Shown: piece by piece, positions 33,281 to 42,225 of the stretch
Numbering within the stretch: position 1 is the first letter of the stretch
Layout of the letters: each line of letters begins with the position of its first letter
From: Lachnospiraceae bacterium
Lineage (GTDB): Bacteria; Bacillota; Clostridia; Lachnospirales; Lachnospiraceae
Direction of reading: 5' to 3'
Length of the DNA: 64,000 bases
Assembly (NCBI GenBank): GCA_022800815.1
Contig: JAAWRC010000007.1
Span: 36,180 to 100,179 of the forward strand
Program-made: the position numbers and the translations under genes
The notes under the pieces: generated by a model
Told to the model about the DNA's origin: nothing
The model's input: only the letters and a program-made list of their open reading frames with translations
The model's database searches: none

Positions 33281-34010
33281 ATTTTTCAGAAGAAATTCGG
33301 CCGGCTCAAGGTCATTCCCCAGAAGGTATATCCCGGCAGAAACACAAATCTGCACGGGACGAGGCTCGACGTATACCTGGAAGAGATGCCAGATGAGGGA
33401 CCCTCGAACGGGCTTCCATTTACGACGTGGAGCCGGACAATTCGCCGGGAACGATCCGGGAACTCGCCAGGCGGACCAGGTTTTATCACAGCCTGATCGA
33501 CTCGAAGTGCCTAAAGGCGGGGCTTAAATATGAAGCCCTTAAGAACGTGATCGTCATTTTCATCATGTCAGAAGATCTCCTGGGGGAAGGGCGCATGGTC
33601 TACACCATCCGCAGCATGTGTGAAGAAGCCCCCGAGCTTCCTTATGATGACGGGGCACGGACGCTCTATCTCCATACCAGGGGGACAAAAGGCAATCCGC
33701 CAAAAGCACTTCAACAACTCTTGCATTACATGGAACAAAGTACCGAAAAAACGCAGTCAACGACAATCTGAGACAGCTCCATCATATGGTGGAGACTGTC
33801 AAACAGGACGGGGAGGTGGCATTCAGCTATATGAAATCCTGGGATCGAGAAGCACGAATCCGCGAAGAAGGACGGAAAGAGGGGCATGCGGAGGGACGTG
33901 CGGAAGAACGAAAAAAAGCGGAACCGGAAAGACAGAAGATGGAAGCTGAGATCCGACGTCTACAGGCGGAGCTTGCACGCTGTCAGGGCGGACCGGAGAA
34001 GATGAGGTGA
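33281..34010 (+). pseudogene. Frameshifted Rpn-type PD-(D/E)XK nuclease / transposase-like gene
   Basis: Three frames together give a protein of the Rpn/PDDEXK group that is multicopy in Lachnospiraceae. First piece, from about 33290: KFGRLKVIPQ and TRLDVYLEEMPDE. After a shift near 33395, YDVEPDNSPGTIRELARR, LIDSKCLKAGLKYEALKNV and PYDDGARTLYLHTRGTKGN. A lost A in an A-run near 33745 then shifts into AVNDNLRQLHHMVETVKQDG, and the charged coiled tail ends at 34010. At least two frameshifts are present, so it is inactive. The promoter at 33130 still looks good. Confidence 0.8.
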
Positions 34011-34029
34011 AGATAAGGTGCATCCGAAC

Positions 34030-34623
34030 ATGAAAAAAACAATACGGATCGCTGCGCCGAATGATGCGGAAGCGCTCCTCGAAATCTACGCCCCCTACGT
34101 AAGGAACACAGCTATCACCTTTGAATATGACGTGCCCTCCGTCGATGAATTCCGGCAGCGGATCTGCCGGACGCTTGAAAAATATCCTTATCTCATTGCC
34201 GAGCAGGACGGCGCACCGGTCGGCTACGCCTATGCAGGTGCCTTCAACGAGCGCACCGCCGCCGACTGGGCCGTGGAAACCAGTCTCTATGTAAAAAGGG
34301 ACTGTAAAAAACAGGGCATCGGAAAAGAGCTGTACCTGGCTCTGGAACGCACCCTCGCCCTCCAGCATATCATCAACCTGAACGCCTGCATCGCCTGCCC
34401 GGAAAAGGACGACGAGTACCTGACCAGAAACAGCATCCAATTCCATGAACACCTCGGGTATCGCTTTGTGGGTGAATTTTATCAATGCGGGTATAAATTT
34501 TCTCGCTGGTATAACATGGTATGGATGGAGAAGCACCTGGGAGAACACCCGGAATATCCGCTTCCGGTAAGGCCTTTCAAAGAAATCAGGACAGAACTGG
34601 CCGCCTGCTGCAAAATCACCTGA
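34030..34623 (+). CDS. GNAT-family N-acetyltransferase (phosphinothricin acetyltransferase-like)
   Basis: A 197-residue acetyltransferase. The acetyl-CoA loop is KKQGIGKELYLAL. Family segments are APYVRNTAITFEYDVPSVDEF near the start and NSIQFHEHLGYRFVGEF near the end. Homologues acetylate amino acid analogues such as phosphinothricin or methionine derivatives. I prefer the ATG at 34030; a GTG at 34018 is also possible. It follows the Rpn remnant by 20 bases, so it may use that gene's promoter. A shared terminator at 34644 closes it against ksgA. Confidence 0.9.
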   Translation: MKKTIRIAAPNDAEALLEIYAPYVRNTAITFEYDVPSVDEFRQRICRTLEKYPYLIAEQDGAPVGYAYAGAFNERTAADWAVETSLYVKRDCKKQGIGKELYLALERTLALQHIINLNACIACPEKDDEYLTRNSIQFHEHLGYRFVGEFYQCGYKFSRWYNMVWMEKHLGEHPEYPLPVRPFKEIRTELAACCKIT

Positions 34624-34643
34624 TCGGTTTTCTCAGACAAAAT

Positions 34644-34665
34644 CCCCGCAGCTTTCGCTGCGGGG
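34644..34665. terminator. Bidirectional terminator between GNAT gene and ksgA
   Basis: CCCCGCAGC pairs exactly with GCTGCGGGG around a TTTC loop, between two convergent stops 48 bases apart. T-runs are weak on both sides. Confidence 0.75.
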
Positions 34666-34671
34666 ACATAT

Positions 34672-35547
34672 TCACGCTTCTGTAACTGCAGCGGCCAGCC
34701 GGTCCGCAAGCTCCGCAAACTGCTCAAGGGTAAGGGCCTCCCCCCGCACCGTAGGAGAAAGCCCCATTTCTTCAAGAGCCGCCCCGATCTCTTCCTTCGT
34801 AAACGAAAGTTCCGGGGAATTCCCCAGACTGTTGGCCAGAGTCTTTCGCCTCTGGTTAAAGGAAGCCCGGATCAGCCGGAACATGAGCCTCTCATCCTTC
34901 ACCTTCACCGGCGGCTCCTTATGGCAGGTCAGACGGATGACCGCAGACCCCACCTTCGGCCTCGGCATAAAACAGTTGGGCGGCACGTTGGCCGCCAGAT
35001 AGGCCTCGGCATAGTACTGGACCGCCAGGGAAAGCGCCCCGTAATCCTTGCTCCCGGGGCCGCTCTTCATCCGGTCGGCCACCTCCTTCTGCACCATGAC
35101 CGTGACGCTCTTAAGGGGCACATGACTCTCAAAGAGCCCCATGATGATCGGCGTCGTGATATAATAGGGCAGGTTTGCCACCACCTTGATGGGGCGTCCG
35201 CCATTCCCCTCCCGGACGAGCGCCGCCACATCCACCTTCAGAATGTCCTCATTGAGCACAGACACGTTCTCGTAACCGGCCAGAGTCTCATGAAGGATCG
35301 GAATCAGGTTCCGGTCGATCTCCACGGCACACACATGCCCGGCCGCCTCGGCCAGATACTGGGTCATGGTCCCGATGCCCGGCCCGATCTCCAGGACAAA
35401 GTCCTCACCTGTGATCCCCGCCGCCCGAATGATCTTCTCAAGGACGTGAGGGTCAATGAGAAAATTCTGTCCGAACTTTTTCTGAAACAGGAACCCATGC
35501 TTCTGAATGATCTCAATGGTACTTCTTGGATTTCCAAGCTCTGCCAT
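34672..35547 (-). CDS. ksgA: 16S rRNA dimethyladenosine transferase KsgA (RsmA)
   Basis: A 291-residue methyltransferase that dimethylates A1518 and A1519 of 16S rRNA during small-subunit maturation. Motif I is FVLEIGPGIGTMTQYL, and the N1 segment KFGQNFLIDPHVLEKI is typical. The catalytic NLPY is in VVANLPYYITTPI. The C-terminal domain holds FNQRRKTLANSL. Full length. It is 3 bases downstream of the tatD stop, so the two are one unit, an arrangement common in Firmicutes. AGGAG is 6 bases before the ATG. Confidence 0.96.
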   Translation of the reverse strand: MAELGNPRSTIEIIQKHGFLFQKKFGQNFLIDPHVLEKIIRAAGITGEDFVLEIGPGIGTMTQYLAEAAGHVCAVEIDRNLIPILHETLAGYENVSVLNEDILKVDVAALVREGNGGRPIKVVANLPYYITTPIIMGLFESHVPLKSVTVMVQKEVADRMKSGPGSKDYGALSLAVQYYAEAYLAANVPPNCFMPRPKVGSAVIRLTCHKEPPVKVKDERLMFRLIRASFNQRRKTLANSLGNSPELSFTKEEIGAALEEMGLSPTVRGEALTLEQFAELADRLAAAVTEA

Positions 35548-35550
35548 ATC

Positions 35551-36453
35551 TCACTCCTCTTCCCCGGTGCGCTGTCCGCAGGCCTGATCTCCCCCGGTGT
35601 GTTGTTCGCTGTCCCCTACTTCCTCCCCGCTCCGGCGGCCGCAGACCCGTTCCTCTCCGACATTCCAATCATGGACCTCGCCCTCCGGGGAAAGCCGGTA
35701 GAAGCGGCAGGCGTTCTCCCAAGTAATCCGCTCCACCTCCGCCTCCGTAATCCCCTTAATCTCCGCAACGGCCCTCACCACATAGGGCAGATTCAGGGAA
35801 GAATTCCGCTTCCCCCGAAAAGGGACCGGGGCCAGGTACGGGCAGTCCGTCTCCAGCAGAAGCCGATCCATGGGCATGTAGGAGACCACCTCCTTGAGCC
35901 TGCGGCCGTTGGCAAAAGTGATCACCCCGCCCACGCCCAGGTAATACCCCATGTTCAGGTACTCCCTGGCCAGCTCCACGCCATAGGAAAAACAGTGCAT
36001 CACGGCGGAAAGCTCAATTCCCCCGGCGCTTTTCACCATCTCCAGCGTGTCCTTGGCCGCATCCCGGCTGTGGAGCACCACCGGCATCCCCGTCTCCCTC
36101 GCCAGAGCGAGCTGCCGCTCAAACCATTTCTTCTGAACGGGCCGCTCCGGGGCGTCCCAGTGATAATCCAGGCCGATCTCGCCCAGGGCCACGATCTTCG
36201 GGTGGGCGAGGGCCTTCCCGATCTCCCCGAAATTTTCCTCGCCAAGCTCCCCGGTATCCGTGGGATGGACCCCCGCCGCCCCATATAAATAAGGATACTT
36301 CTCCGTCAGCTCCAGCGTCCTCCGGATGGAAGACAGGCTGCAGGCAATGTTCACCGCCCGGCCGATCCCCCGCTCCAAAAGAGAACCCAAAAGTTCCTCC
36401 CGGTCCCCGTCAAACGCCCTGTCGTCATAGTGGGCATGCGTATCGAAAATCAT
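35551..36453 (-). CDS. TatD-family metal-dependent DNase
   Basis: A 300-residue TIM-barrel hydrolase. Metal ligands are HAH in FDTHAHYDD, Glu in ALGEIGLDYHWD, and His in VVLHSRDA, VMHCFSYG and the LETDCPYLAP Asp. These enzymes have 3'-5' exonuclease activity on DNA. About 40 extra residues follow the normal end: a charged tail with a rough repeat, VCGRRSGEEV and ACGQRTGEEE. This may be slippage-made sequence with no role. The ATG at 36453 is chosen over an upstream start that lacks a ribosome site. Confidence 0.92.
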   Translation of the reverse strand: MIFDTHAHYDDRAFDGDREELLGSLLERGIGRAVNIACSLSSIRRTLELTEKYPYLYGAAGVHPTDTGELGEENFGEIGKALAHPKIVALGEIGLDYHWDAPERPVQKKWFERQLALARETGMPVVLHSRDAAKDTLEMVKSAGGIELSAVMHCFSYGVELAREYLNMGYYLGVGGVITFANGRRLKEVVSYMPMDRLLLETDCPYLAPVPFRGKRNSSLNLPYVVRAVAEIKGITEAEVERITWENACRFYRLSPEGEVHDWNVGEERVCGRRSGEEVGDSEQHTGGDQACGQRTGEEE

Positions 36454-36572
36454 AGCGTCCTCTCTCATCCCGTCATTTGTGCCGCTTCTTATGCAACGAC
36501 AAAATAATCTGTCATTGACCATCGTCCCTCAAAGAATGCCCCCGCTTTGCCGGGGCAGGCTCTGCGCACTTC

Positions 36573-37187
36573 CTATACCATTAAAATATCGCCCTTCAGT
36601 CCGGGATAGAAGTCCTCCCCACTGTCCGGGTGGGTCAGCACCCACTTGTTCTTCATGCAGAGCAGCTTGTCCTCCCCCGTCCTCTGCACCTTTTCCTTCT
36701 CGCTGGGGAAATTGGTGCCCTCCGGCAGCACGATGATGCACTGAAACACACCGTCGCCCGCACTGCAGGGCGCATAATGCAGGGTGTCGCTGTAGATCAT
36801 GATCGCCGTTCCCGCAGGCACGAAGAACGCTTCCGCCTTCGCCAAGTCAAAGGAGGTCAGGGAGTCCATGTCCTTGCGGCTCCCCAGCACCACGATCAGA
36901 TCCGTCACCGCAATATCCAGTTCCTCGCCCCGGTGATATTCCAGGGTGTCGTTCTTGTGATTCTTTCCGTTGCAATAGCCGATCTGAATGGGCATCTCCC
37001 CGTAGACCTGACGGCGGATGTCCTCTGCGACGTCAAGGGCCTCCGCCCCCTTCACAGACGGCTCATAGACCACCTCGTCCGGTGCGGGTGTCGTCTTCCC
37101 CCAGGCCAGAAGCTCCGAGAAATCCATCCCCTCAATCACGGCCCCGTACTTCTGAAACGCTTTGTCCGTTACCTTTTTGATCTCCAT
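36573..37187 (-). CDS. DUF4867 family protein (cupin-like)
   Basis: A 204-residue protein matching DUF4867. It looks cupin-like: NDTLEYHRGEELDIAV and AEAFFVPAGTAIMIYSDTLHYAP hold the His/Glu sets typical of a metal-binding beta-barrel. In other clostridia the family sits among sugar-isomerase genes, but its reaction is not established. The start is the ATG at 37187 with AAAGGAG 6 bases upstream. It lies between metG and tatD, probably as its own unit. Confidence 0.8.
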   Translation of the reverse strand: MEIKKVTDKAFQKYGAVIEGMDFSELLAWGKTTPAPDEVVYEPSVKGAEALDVAEDIRRQVYGEMPIQIGYCNGKNHKNDTLEYHRGEELDIAVTDLIVVLGSRKDMDSLTSFDLAKAEAFFVPAGTAIMIYSDTLHYAPCSAGDGVFQCIIVLPEGTNFPSEKEKVQRTGEDKLLCMKNKWVLTHPDSGEDFYPGLKGDILMV

Positions 37188-37256
37188 AGTGTTCTCCTTT
37201 ATTATTGTAGGTATTTCGGATTCAGGTGCGGGAATCCACTTCAGCAGTTGCAAAAC

Positions 37257-39242
37257 TCAACAGATCTCCGCTCCCGACGGCATATCCTTGTCCGGCGTCA
37301 TGAGCGCCAGATTGCCCTCGGCATCCTCGGCGCAGAGGAGCATCCCCTCCGAGAGGAGGCCCGCCAGCTTGGCCGGCTTTAGGTTGGTGATGACCATGAC
37401 CTTCTTGCCGACGACTTCCTCCGGCGTGTAGTGGGCCTTGATGCCGGAGACGATCTGGCGCACCCGGCTTCCCACCTTCACCTGGAAGCAGAGCAGCTTC
37501 TTGGACTTCTTCACGGCCTCGCAGGCCACGACCTCGCCCACCTGGAACTGGAGCTTTCCGAAATCCTCGATGGAAACCTCCGGCTTCGCCTCGACATCCA
37601 TCCCGGCGGCTTCTGCGTTCCCGGCCGCCTCCGCATTCCCGGCTTCCCCGGCGTTTTCCCCCGCAGCCTTTGCGAACTTTTCCTCCACGTCCTTCAAGAC
37701 CTCGTTCACGTCCAGACGGGCAAAAAGGATCTCCGGCTTCTCCGTCACCCTGCCGCCGGAGGGATAGAGGCCGAAAGTCTTAAGCTCCTCCAGACTCCGC
37801 TTGGTTCCGTTCACCTGGGCCAAAATCTTCTTCGAGGTGGAAGGCATGAAGGACTCCAGGAGGCTTGCGCCCATGCAGATTCCCTCCACCAGGTTGTAGA
37901 GCACCGTCGCCAGGCGGGGCTTCTTCGCCTCGTCCTTGGCGAGGGCCCAGGGCATGGTCTCGTCAATGTATTTGTTGCAGCGCTTGAACAGCACAAAGAT
38001 CTCACTGATGGCGTCGGCCACCCGCAGCTCGTCCATCTTGGCGCTCACCTTGTCCGCCGCCTCGCAGGCCACCTGTTTCAGCTCCTCGTCCACCGGCTCC
38101 ATAACCCCGGTGTTTTCCACCACGCCGCCAAAATATTTATTGGACATGGAAATGGTCCGGTTCACCAGGTTGCCCAGGGTGTTCGCCAGGTCGGAGTTAA
38201 GCCGCTCCACCAGAAGCTCCCAGGAGATCACGCCGTCGTTATCAAAGGGCATCTCGTGGAGCACGAAATACCGCACCGCATCCACGCCAAAATAATCCAC
38301 CAGATCGTCGGCGTAGAGCACGTTCCCCTTGGACTTGCTCATCTTGCCGTCTCCCTGTAAAAGCCAGGGATGGCCAAACACCTGCTTCGGAAGCGGCAGC
38401 CCCAGGGCCATCAGGAAGATGGGCCAGTAAATGGTGTGGAAACGGATGATGTCCTTCCCGATCAGATGCAGGTCCGCCGGCCAGAATTTCTTGAACTGGT
38501 CGCTGCTCTCCCCATCGCAGTCATAACCGATACCGGTAATGTAGTTGCTGAGGGCGTCCAGCCACACGTAGACCACATGCTTCGGGTCAAAGTCCACGGG
38601 AATCCCCCATTTAAATGAAGTTCTGGAAACGCACAGATCCTGGAGGCCCGGAAGCAGGAAATTGTTCATCATCTCGTTCTTCCTGGACACCGGCTGGATG
38701 AACTCCGGGTGGGCGTTGATGTGCTCGATGAGCGCCGGGGCGTACTTGCTCATCTTGAAGAAATACGCCTCCTCCTTCGCCGGCTTCACCTCCCTGCCGC
38801 AGTCGGGACATTTCCCGTCCACAAGCTGGGATTCCGTGAAAAAGGCCTCGCAGGGCGTGCAATAAAGCCCCTCGTAATAGCCCTTGTAGATATCTCCCTG
38901 CTCATAAAATTTCTTAAACATCTTCTGGATCTGAATCTCGTGGTCCGCATCGGTGGTGCGGATGAACTTGTCGTAGGACGTATCCATCAGATCCCAGATC
39001 CGCCTAATCTCCCCGGCCACGTTGTCCACGAACTCTTTCGGCGTCACGCCGGCCTCTCCCGCCTTCAACTCCACCTTCTGCCCGTGCTCGTCGGTCCCCG
39101 TCTGGAAGAACACGTCGTAGCCCTGCTCCCTCCGGTAACGGGCGATGCTGTCCGCCAGGACGATCTCGTAGGTATTTCCGATATGCGGCTTGCCCGAGGT
39201 GTAGGCGATCGCCGTCGTCATATAGTAAGGTTTCCTTGCCAT
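37257..39242 (-). CDS. metG: Methionyl-tRNA synthetase MetG
   Basis: A 661-residue class I synthetase that charges tRNA-Met. HIGH-type motif SGKPHIGNTYEI. Zinc knuckle CTPCEAF and CPDCGRE. KMSKS loop GDGKMSKSKGNV. The C-terminal EMAP/Trbp-like tRNA-binding domain (from about 560, FQVGEVVACEAVKK) follows an Ala/Glu/Gly-rich linker. Start at the ATG at 39242 with GGAGG 8 bases upstream. A TATAAT box lies at 39281-39276 on the minus strand. No T-box leader is apparent in the 200-base upstream gap. Confidence 0.97.
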   Translation of the reverse strand: MARKPYYMTTAIAYTSGKPHIGNTYEIVLADSIARYRREQGYDVFFQTGTDEHGQKVELKAGEAGVTPKEFVDNVAGEIRRIWDLMDTSYDKFIRTTDADHEIQIQKMFKKFYEQGDIYKGYYEGLYCTPCEAFFTESQLVDGKCPDCGREVKPAKEEAYFFKMSKYAPALIEHINAHPEFIQPVSRKNEMMNNFLLPGLQDLCVSRTSFKWGIPVDFDPKHVVYVWLDALSNYITGIGYDCDGESSDQFKKFWPADLHLIGKDIIRFHTIYWPIFLMALGLPLPKQVFGHPWLLQGDGKMSKSKGNVLYADDLVDYFGVDAVRYFVLHEMPFDNDGVISWELLVERLNSDLANTLGNLVNRTISMSNKYFGGVVENTGVMEPVDEELKQVACEAADKVSAKMDELRVADAISEIFVLFKRCNKYIDETMPWALAKDEAKKPRLATVLYNLVEGICMGASLLESFMPSTSKKILAQVNGTKRSLEELKTFGLYPSGGRVTEKPEILFARLDVNEVLKDVEEKFAKAAGENAGEAGNAEAAGNAEAAGMDVEAKPEVSIEDFGKLQFQVGEVVACEAVKKSKKLLCFQVKVGSRVRQIVSGIKAHYTPEEVVGKKVMVITNLKPAKLAGLLSEGMLLCAEDAEGNLALMTPDKDMPSGAEIC

Positions 39243-39345
39243 GGTCTCTCCCTCCGTCAAAATAAACTGTTTTCCATTATACTACAGAATCGGCGGTTTG
39301 TGTGAGAAAAATTTGCACTGTATCCTGTCATGTTCTTACAGCCAC

Positions 39346-39394
39346 AAAAGATCCCTTCCTGCAAGGCGGAAAGCCCCACAGAAAAGGATCTTTT
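39346..39394 (-). terminator. Terminator after the class V aminotransferase
   Basis: The arms AAAAGATCC (39346-39354) and GGATCTTTT (39386-39394) flank a partly paired interior. On the minus strand the hairpin ends in TTTT. It separates the aminotransferase unit from metG. Confidence 0.65.
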
Positions 39395-39458
39395 ATTTAG
39401 GGAAACAGTGATTTAATCAGCGTTTCCTTAGACATATTTAGGCACAGCCTGAACGCTC

Positions 39459-40556
39459 TCAGCTCCTCATGCTTTCCAGGCAGGATCTCACCATGGCCAG
39501 CATGTTATAGCAATCCTGTTCATAAATCTCACCCATGTTGGCGATCTGGATCATGCCCTGCTCTGCATAATCGCCCTTGCCGATGTAGAAGGTATAGCCC
39601 CTCTTTTCCATCTCCTCCAGGAACCTGTGGACGTCCACGCCCTCCGGCAGGAATACCGAAGTGACCGTGCTTGACATGTGCTCCCCAAGCAGAAGCTTCA
39701 TCCCCATTCCTTCCACGCCCCTGCGGATGATCCCGGCGCACCGTTGATACCGCTCGATGCGTCCCGCCAGCGTCTCGTCTTCGACAATGTTGGTCAGGGC
39801 CACGTTGAGGGGCCAGAAGAGGTTGACGTTGGGCGTGTTGGGTGTCTGGTGGGTCGTGACCGCACTCTGATAATGCTTGTACAGGCTCAGGTACACGTTC
39901 CTGCACTGGCCGGGAGTCAGGCTCTCGAGAAGACTCTTCCTGGCGCAGACGTAGGCGGAGCCGGGGAAGGCCCCCAGGCACTTGCCGCCCACCGAGGTGG
40001 CAATGGCAATGTTCTTGTCCGCCATGTCGATATTCTCCCCGCCGGCCGCCGACACGCAGTCCACCGACAGAAGCTTGTCGTACTTTTTACACAGCTCCCC
40101 GACCTCGCCCACCGGATTGATCATTCCCGTGGAGGTCTCGTGGAACACCATGGCAACCACCTTCACCTCCGGATGCTCCCTCATCACCGCCTCAATCACG
40201 TTCAGGTCGGGATAAGAGGCCCAGGGGAAGGGACAATCCACCAGGGGAATCTCATACTTGCGGATGATCTCCAGAAGCCGCTCGCCGAACATGCCGTTGC
40301 GAATCAGCATGACGGCCTCCCCCTCCCGAAAGATGGAAGACAAAACCGTCTCGTTGGCGGAAGTCCCGGAACCGGAGACGACCACGCTGTAATAAGAATC
40401 ATCCGCATGAAACAGCTTCAAAATTTTTTCCTGGGTGTCCACGAACATTTCCTCAAACTCCCTGCTCCTGTGGCAGATGTCGTAGTGCAGAAGCGCATGG
40501 CGCACGTTGTCCTTCACCATGACAGGCCCGGGACTGAATAACTTGGTTTTGCTCAT
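39459..40556 (-). CDS. Class V aminotransferase (serine-pyruvate / 2-aminoethylphosphonate transaminase-like)
   Basis: A 365-residue PLP enzyme. The Schiff-base lysine is in ATSVGGKCLGAFPG. The cofactor Asp is in LLSVDCVSAAGG, and the N-terminal segment LFSPGPVMV is typical of the AGXT/PhnW group. These enzymes move an amino group between alanine/serine-like donors and pyruvate or glyoxylate. No other phosphonate genes are nearby, so an amino-acid role within the catabolic island is more likely. AGGAGG is 7 bases before the ATG. It is the last gene of the minus-strand run that begins at 57 kb. Confidence 0.87.
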   Translation of the reverse strand: MSKTKLFSPGPVMVKDNVRHALLHYDICHRSREFEEMFVDTQEKILKLFHADDSYYSVVVSGSGTSANETVLSSIFREGEAVMLIRNGMFGERLLEIIRKYEIPLVDCPFPWASYPDLNVIEAVMREHPEVKVVAMVFHETSTGMINPVGEVGELCKKYDKLLSVDCVSAAGGENIDMADKNIAIATSVGGKCLGAFPGSAYVCARKSLLESLTPGQCRNVYLSLYKHYQSAVTTHQTPNTPNVNLFWPLNVALTNIVEDETLAGRIERYQRCAGIIRRGVEGMGMKLLLGEHMSSTVTSVFLPEGVDVHRFLEEMEKRGYTFYIGKGDYAEQGMIQIANMGEIYEQDCYNMLAMVRSCLESMRS

Positions 40557-40629
40557 TCTGTTTCCTCCTAAACTAATAAAAATCAAACTTGCGAAATATC
40601 AACTTGCCGGAAGCTTCGACCAATTTCAT

Positions 40630-42144
40630 TTACCGCTCCTCCCACCCCCGGGCCCGGTCGACGGCGCATCTCCAGTCATGAAGCAGCCGCTCCCGTTCCC
40701 CCTCGCTCATCTTCGGTATATATGTGTTATCGGTTATCTGATAGGTAAAGAGCTGAGAAAGCCCTTGATAGAGCCCTGCCCCAAGCCCCGCCAGCATGGC
40801 CGCACCTTTTGCCGTCGCCTCGCAGCTTTCCGTGAGGACCACCGGCAGGTTCAAAAGATCCGCCTGGAACTGATTCAGAAACCGGCTCTTCGTCAACCCG
40901 CCGTCCACCTTGAGCTCCCGCAGGGCAATCCCCGTATCCTCCCGCAGACACTCCGCCAGCTCGCACACCTGGTAGGCGACAGACTCCAGCGCCGCACGCA
41001 CGACGTGGGCTCTTGTCGAGTTTGTGGTCAGGCCGATGAGCATTCCCCTGGCGGCGGCGTCCCACACCGGTGCAGACAGGCCGGAAAAGGCCGTCACAAA
41101 ATACACTCCGTCATTTCCCTTCAAGGAGAGGGCGTATTCGTCCAGCTTCTCGTAGCCCTCCAGAATTTGAAGGCCGTCCCGGAGCCACTGCATGACGGCT
41201 CCCGCCATGTAAACGGCCCCGTCAAGCACGTAGCACACGGTTTCCCCGATCTTCCATCCCACCGAGGTCAGAAGGCCGTGGGAGGAAAAGACCGGCCTCT
41301 CCCCCGCATTCATCAGGACAAAACAGCCCGTTCCGTAGGTGGCCTTGGCCATCCCCTTCTCAAAACAGAACTGGCCGAGCAGGGCCGCCTGCTGGTCCAC
41401 GATGGAACCGGCGATGGGAATCTCCAGGACCGAATCCCCCACGGCTAGGGACGCCGTGCCGAAATCGGCACAGTTTGAAAGGACCTCCGGCAGAAACCGC
41501 CTCTCAATTCCCAGCCTCTCAAGGATTTCCCCGTCCCAGTCCAGGCCGTGAATGTTGAACAGCATGGTCCTGGAGGCCGTCGTCACGTCGGTGACATGGC
41601 GCCTTCCCCCGGTAAGCTTCCAGATCAGCCAGCTGTCCAGGGTACCGTAGCGGATGCGCCCCGCCGCCTCCGCCGCCCTCACCTGGGGAAGCTTCTCCCT
41701 GAGCCAGAGAATCTTCGTGGCCGAGAAATAAGCATCCACCTGGAGACCGGTTCGCTCCCGCACCAGCTCCGGAAAGCCGGGGAGCTTCCGGAGCCCCTTT
41801 GCAATCCCCTCCGAGCGGGTGCAGTGCCAGACGACGGCATTGCCCAGGGGCTTCCCGCTTACGCTGTCCCAGGCCATGACCGTCTCTCCCTGATTGGCGA
41901 TTCCCATGCACCGGACCGCTTCCGGAGAAATCCCCATTTTACGGGCCGCCCCCAGCGTCTCCGCCGCCGTCAGGCAGGTATTCCTGTAAATTTCCTCCGG
42001 GTCGTGCTCCGTCCATCCCGGCCTTCTCGAAATCTGTTCGTGTTCCCTATAACTGGTGCAGACCTGCGTCAGCGCCTCGTCGAAGAGAACCGCCCGGGTT
42101 CCCGTCGTCCCCTGGTCAATGGACAGAATGTAGTTTTTTCTCAT
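40630..42144 (-). CDS. FGGY-family carbohydrate kinase (glycerol kinase-like, altered substrate site)
   Basis: A 504-residue kinase closest in layout to glycerol kinase: N-terminal phosphate loop IDQGTTGTRAVLFD, DAYFSATKILWL, VDQQAALLGQ, and GGLTKSRFLNQFQADLL. Glycerol kinase uses the Arg-Glu of the NQRET motif to hold glycerol; here the motif is NQGET (Gly86, Glu87), so a main substrate contact is missing. The tyrosine and aspartate contacts remain. It may phosphorylate another polyol or sugar. It sits between an iron-type alcohol dehydrogenase and the aminotransferase, not beside glpF or glpD. Confidence 0.85.
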   Translation of the reverse strand: MRKNYILSIDQGTTGTRAVLFDEALTQVCTSYREHEQISRRPGWTEHDPEEIYRNTCLTAAETLGAARKMGISPEAVRCMGIANQGETVMAWDSVSGKPLGNAVVWHCTRSEGIAKGLRKLPGFPELVRERTGLQVDAYFSATKILWLREKLPQVRAAEAAGRIRYGTLDSWLIWKLTGGRRHVTDVTTASRTMLFNIHGLDWDGEILERLGIERRFLPEVLSNCADFGTASLAVGDSVLEIPIAGSIVDQQAALLGQFCFEKGMAKATYGTGCFVLMNAGERPVFSSHGLLTSVGWKIGETVCYVLDGAVYMAGAVMQWLRDGLQILEGYEKLDEYALSLKGNDGVYFVTAFSGLSAPVWDAAARGMLIGLTTNSTRAHVVRAALESVAYQVCELAECLREDTGIALRELKVDGGLTKSRFLNQFQADLLNLPVVLTESCEATAKGAAMLAGLGAGLYQGLSQLFTYQITDNTYIPKMSEGERERLLHDWRCAVDRARGWEER

Positions 42145-42225
42145 TTCCTCACCATCTTTGTCCGCTTTTCTCCGTGGTTTGCAGGGACCTCATGATCTGA
42201 GGCCGCATTTTCCCCGGGTGCCGCA

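Noticed and set aside
39243..39458. T-box leader upstream of metG
   Set aside because: No conserved T-box sequence or anti-terminator was found; only a -10 box and the upstream gene's terminator.
39459..40556. A phosphonate catabolism gene (phnW)
   Set aside because: The family resemblance is broad and no phosphonatase, transporter or regulator for phosphonates is nearby.
40630..42144. Standard glpK
   Set aside because: The NQRET arginine is missing and no glycerol uptake or glycerol phosphate dehydrogenase gene accompanies it.
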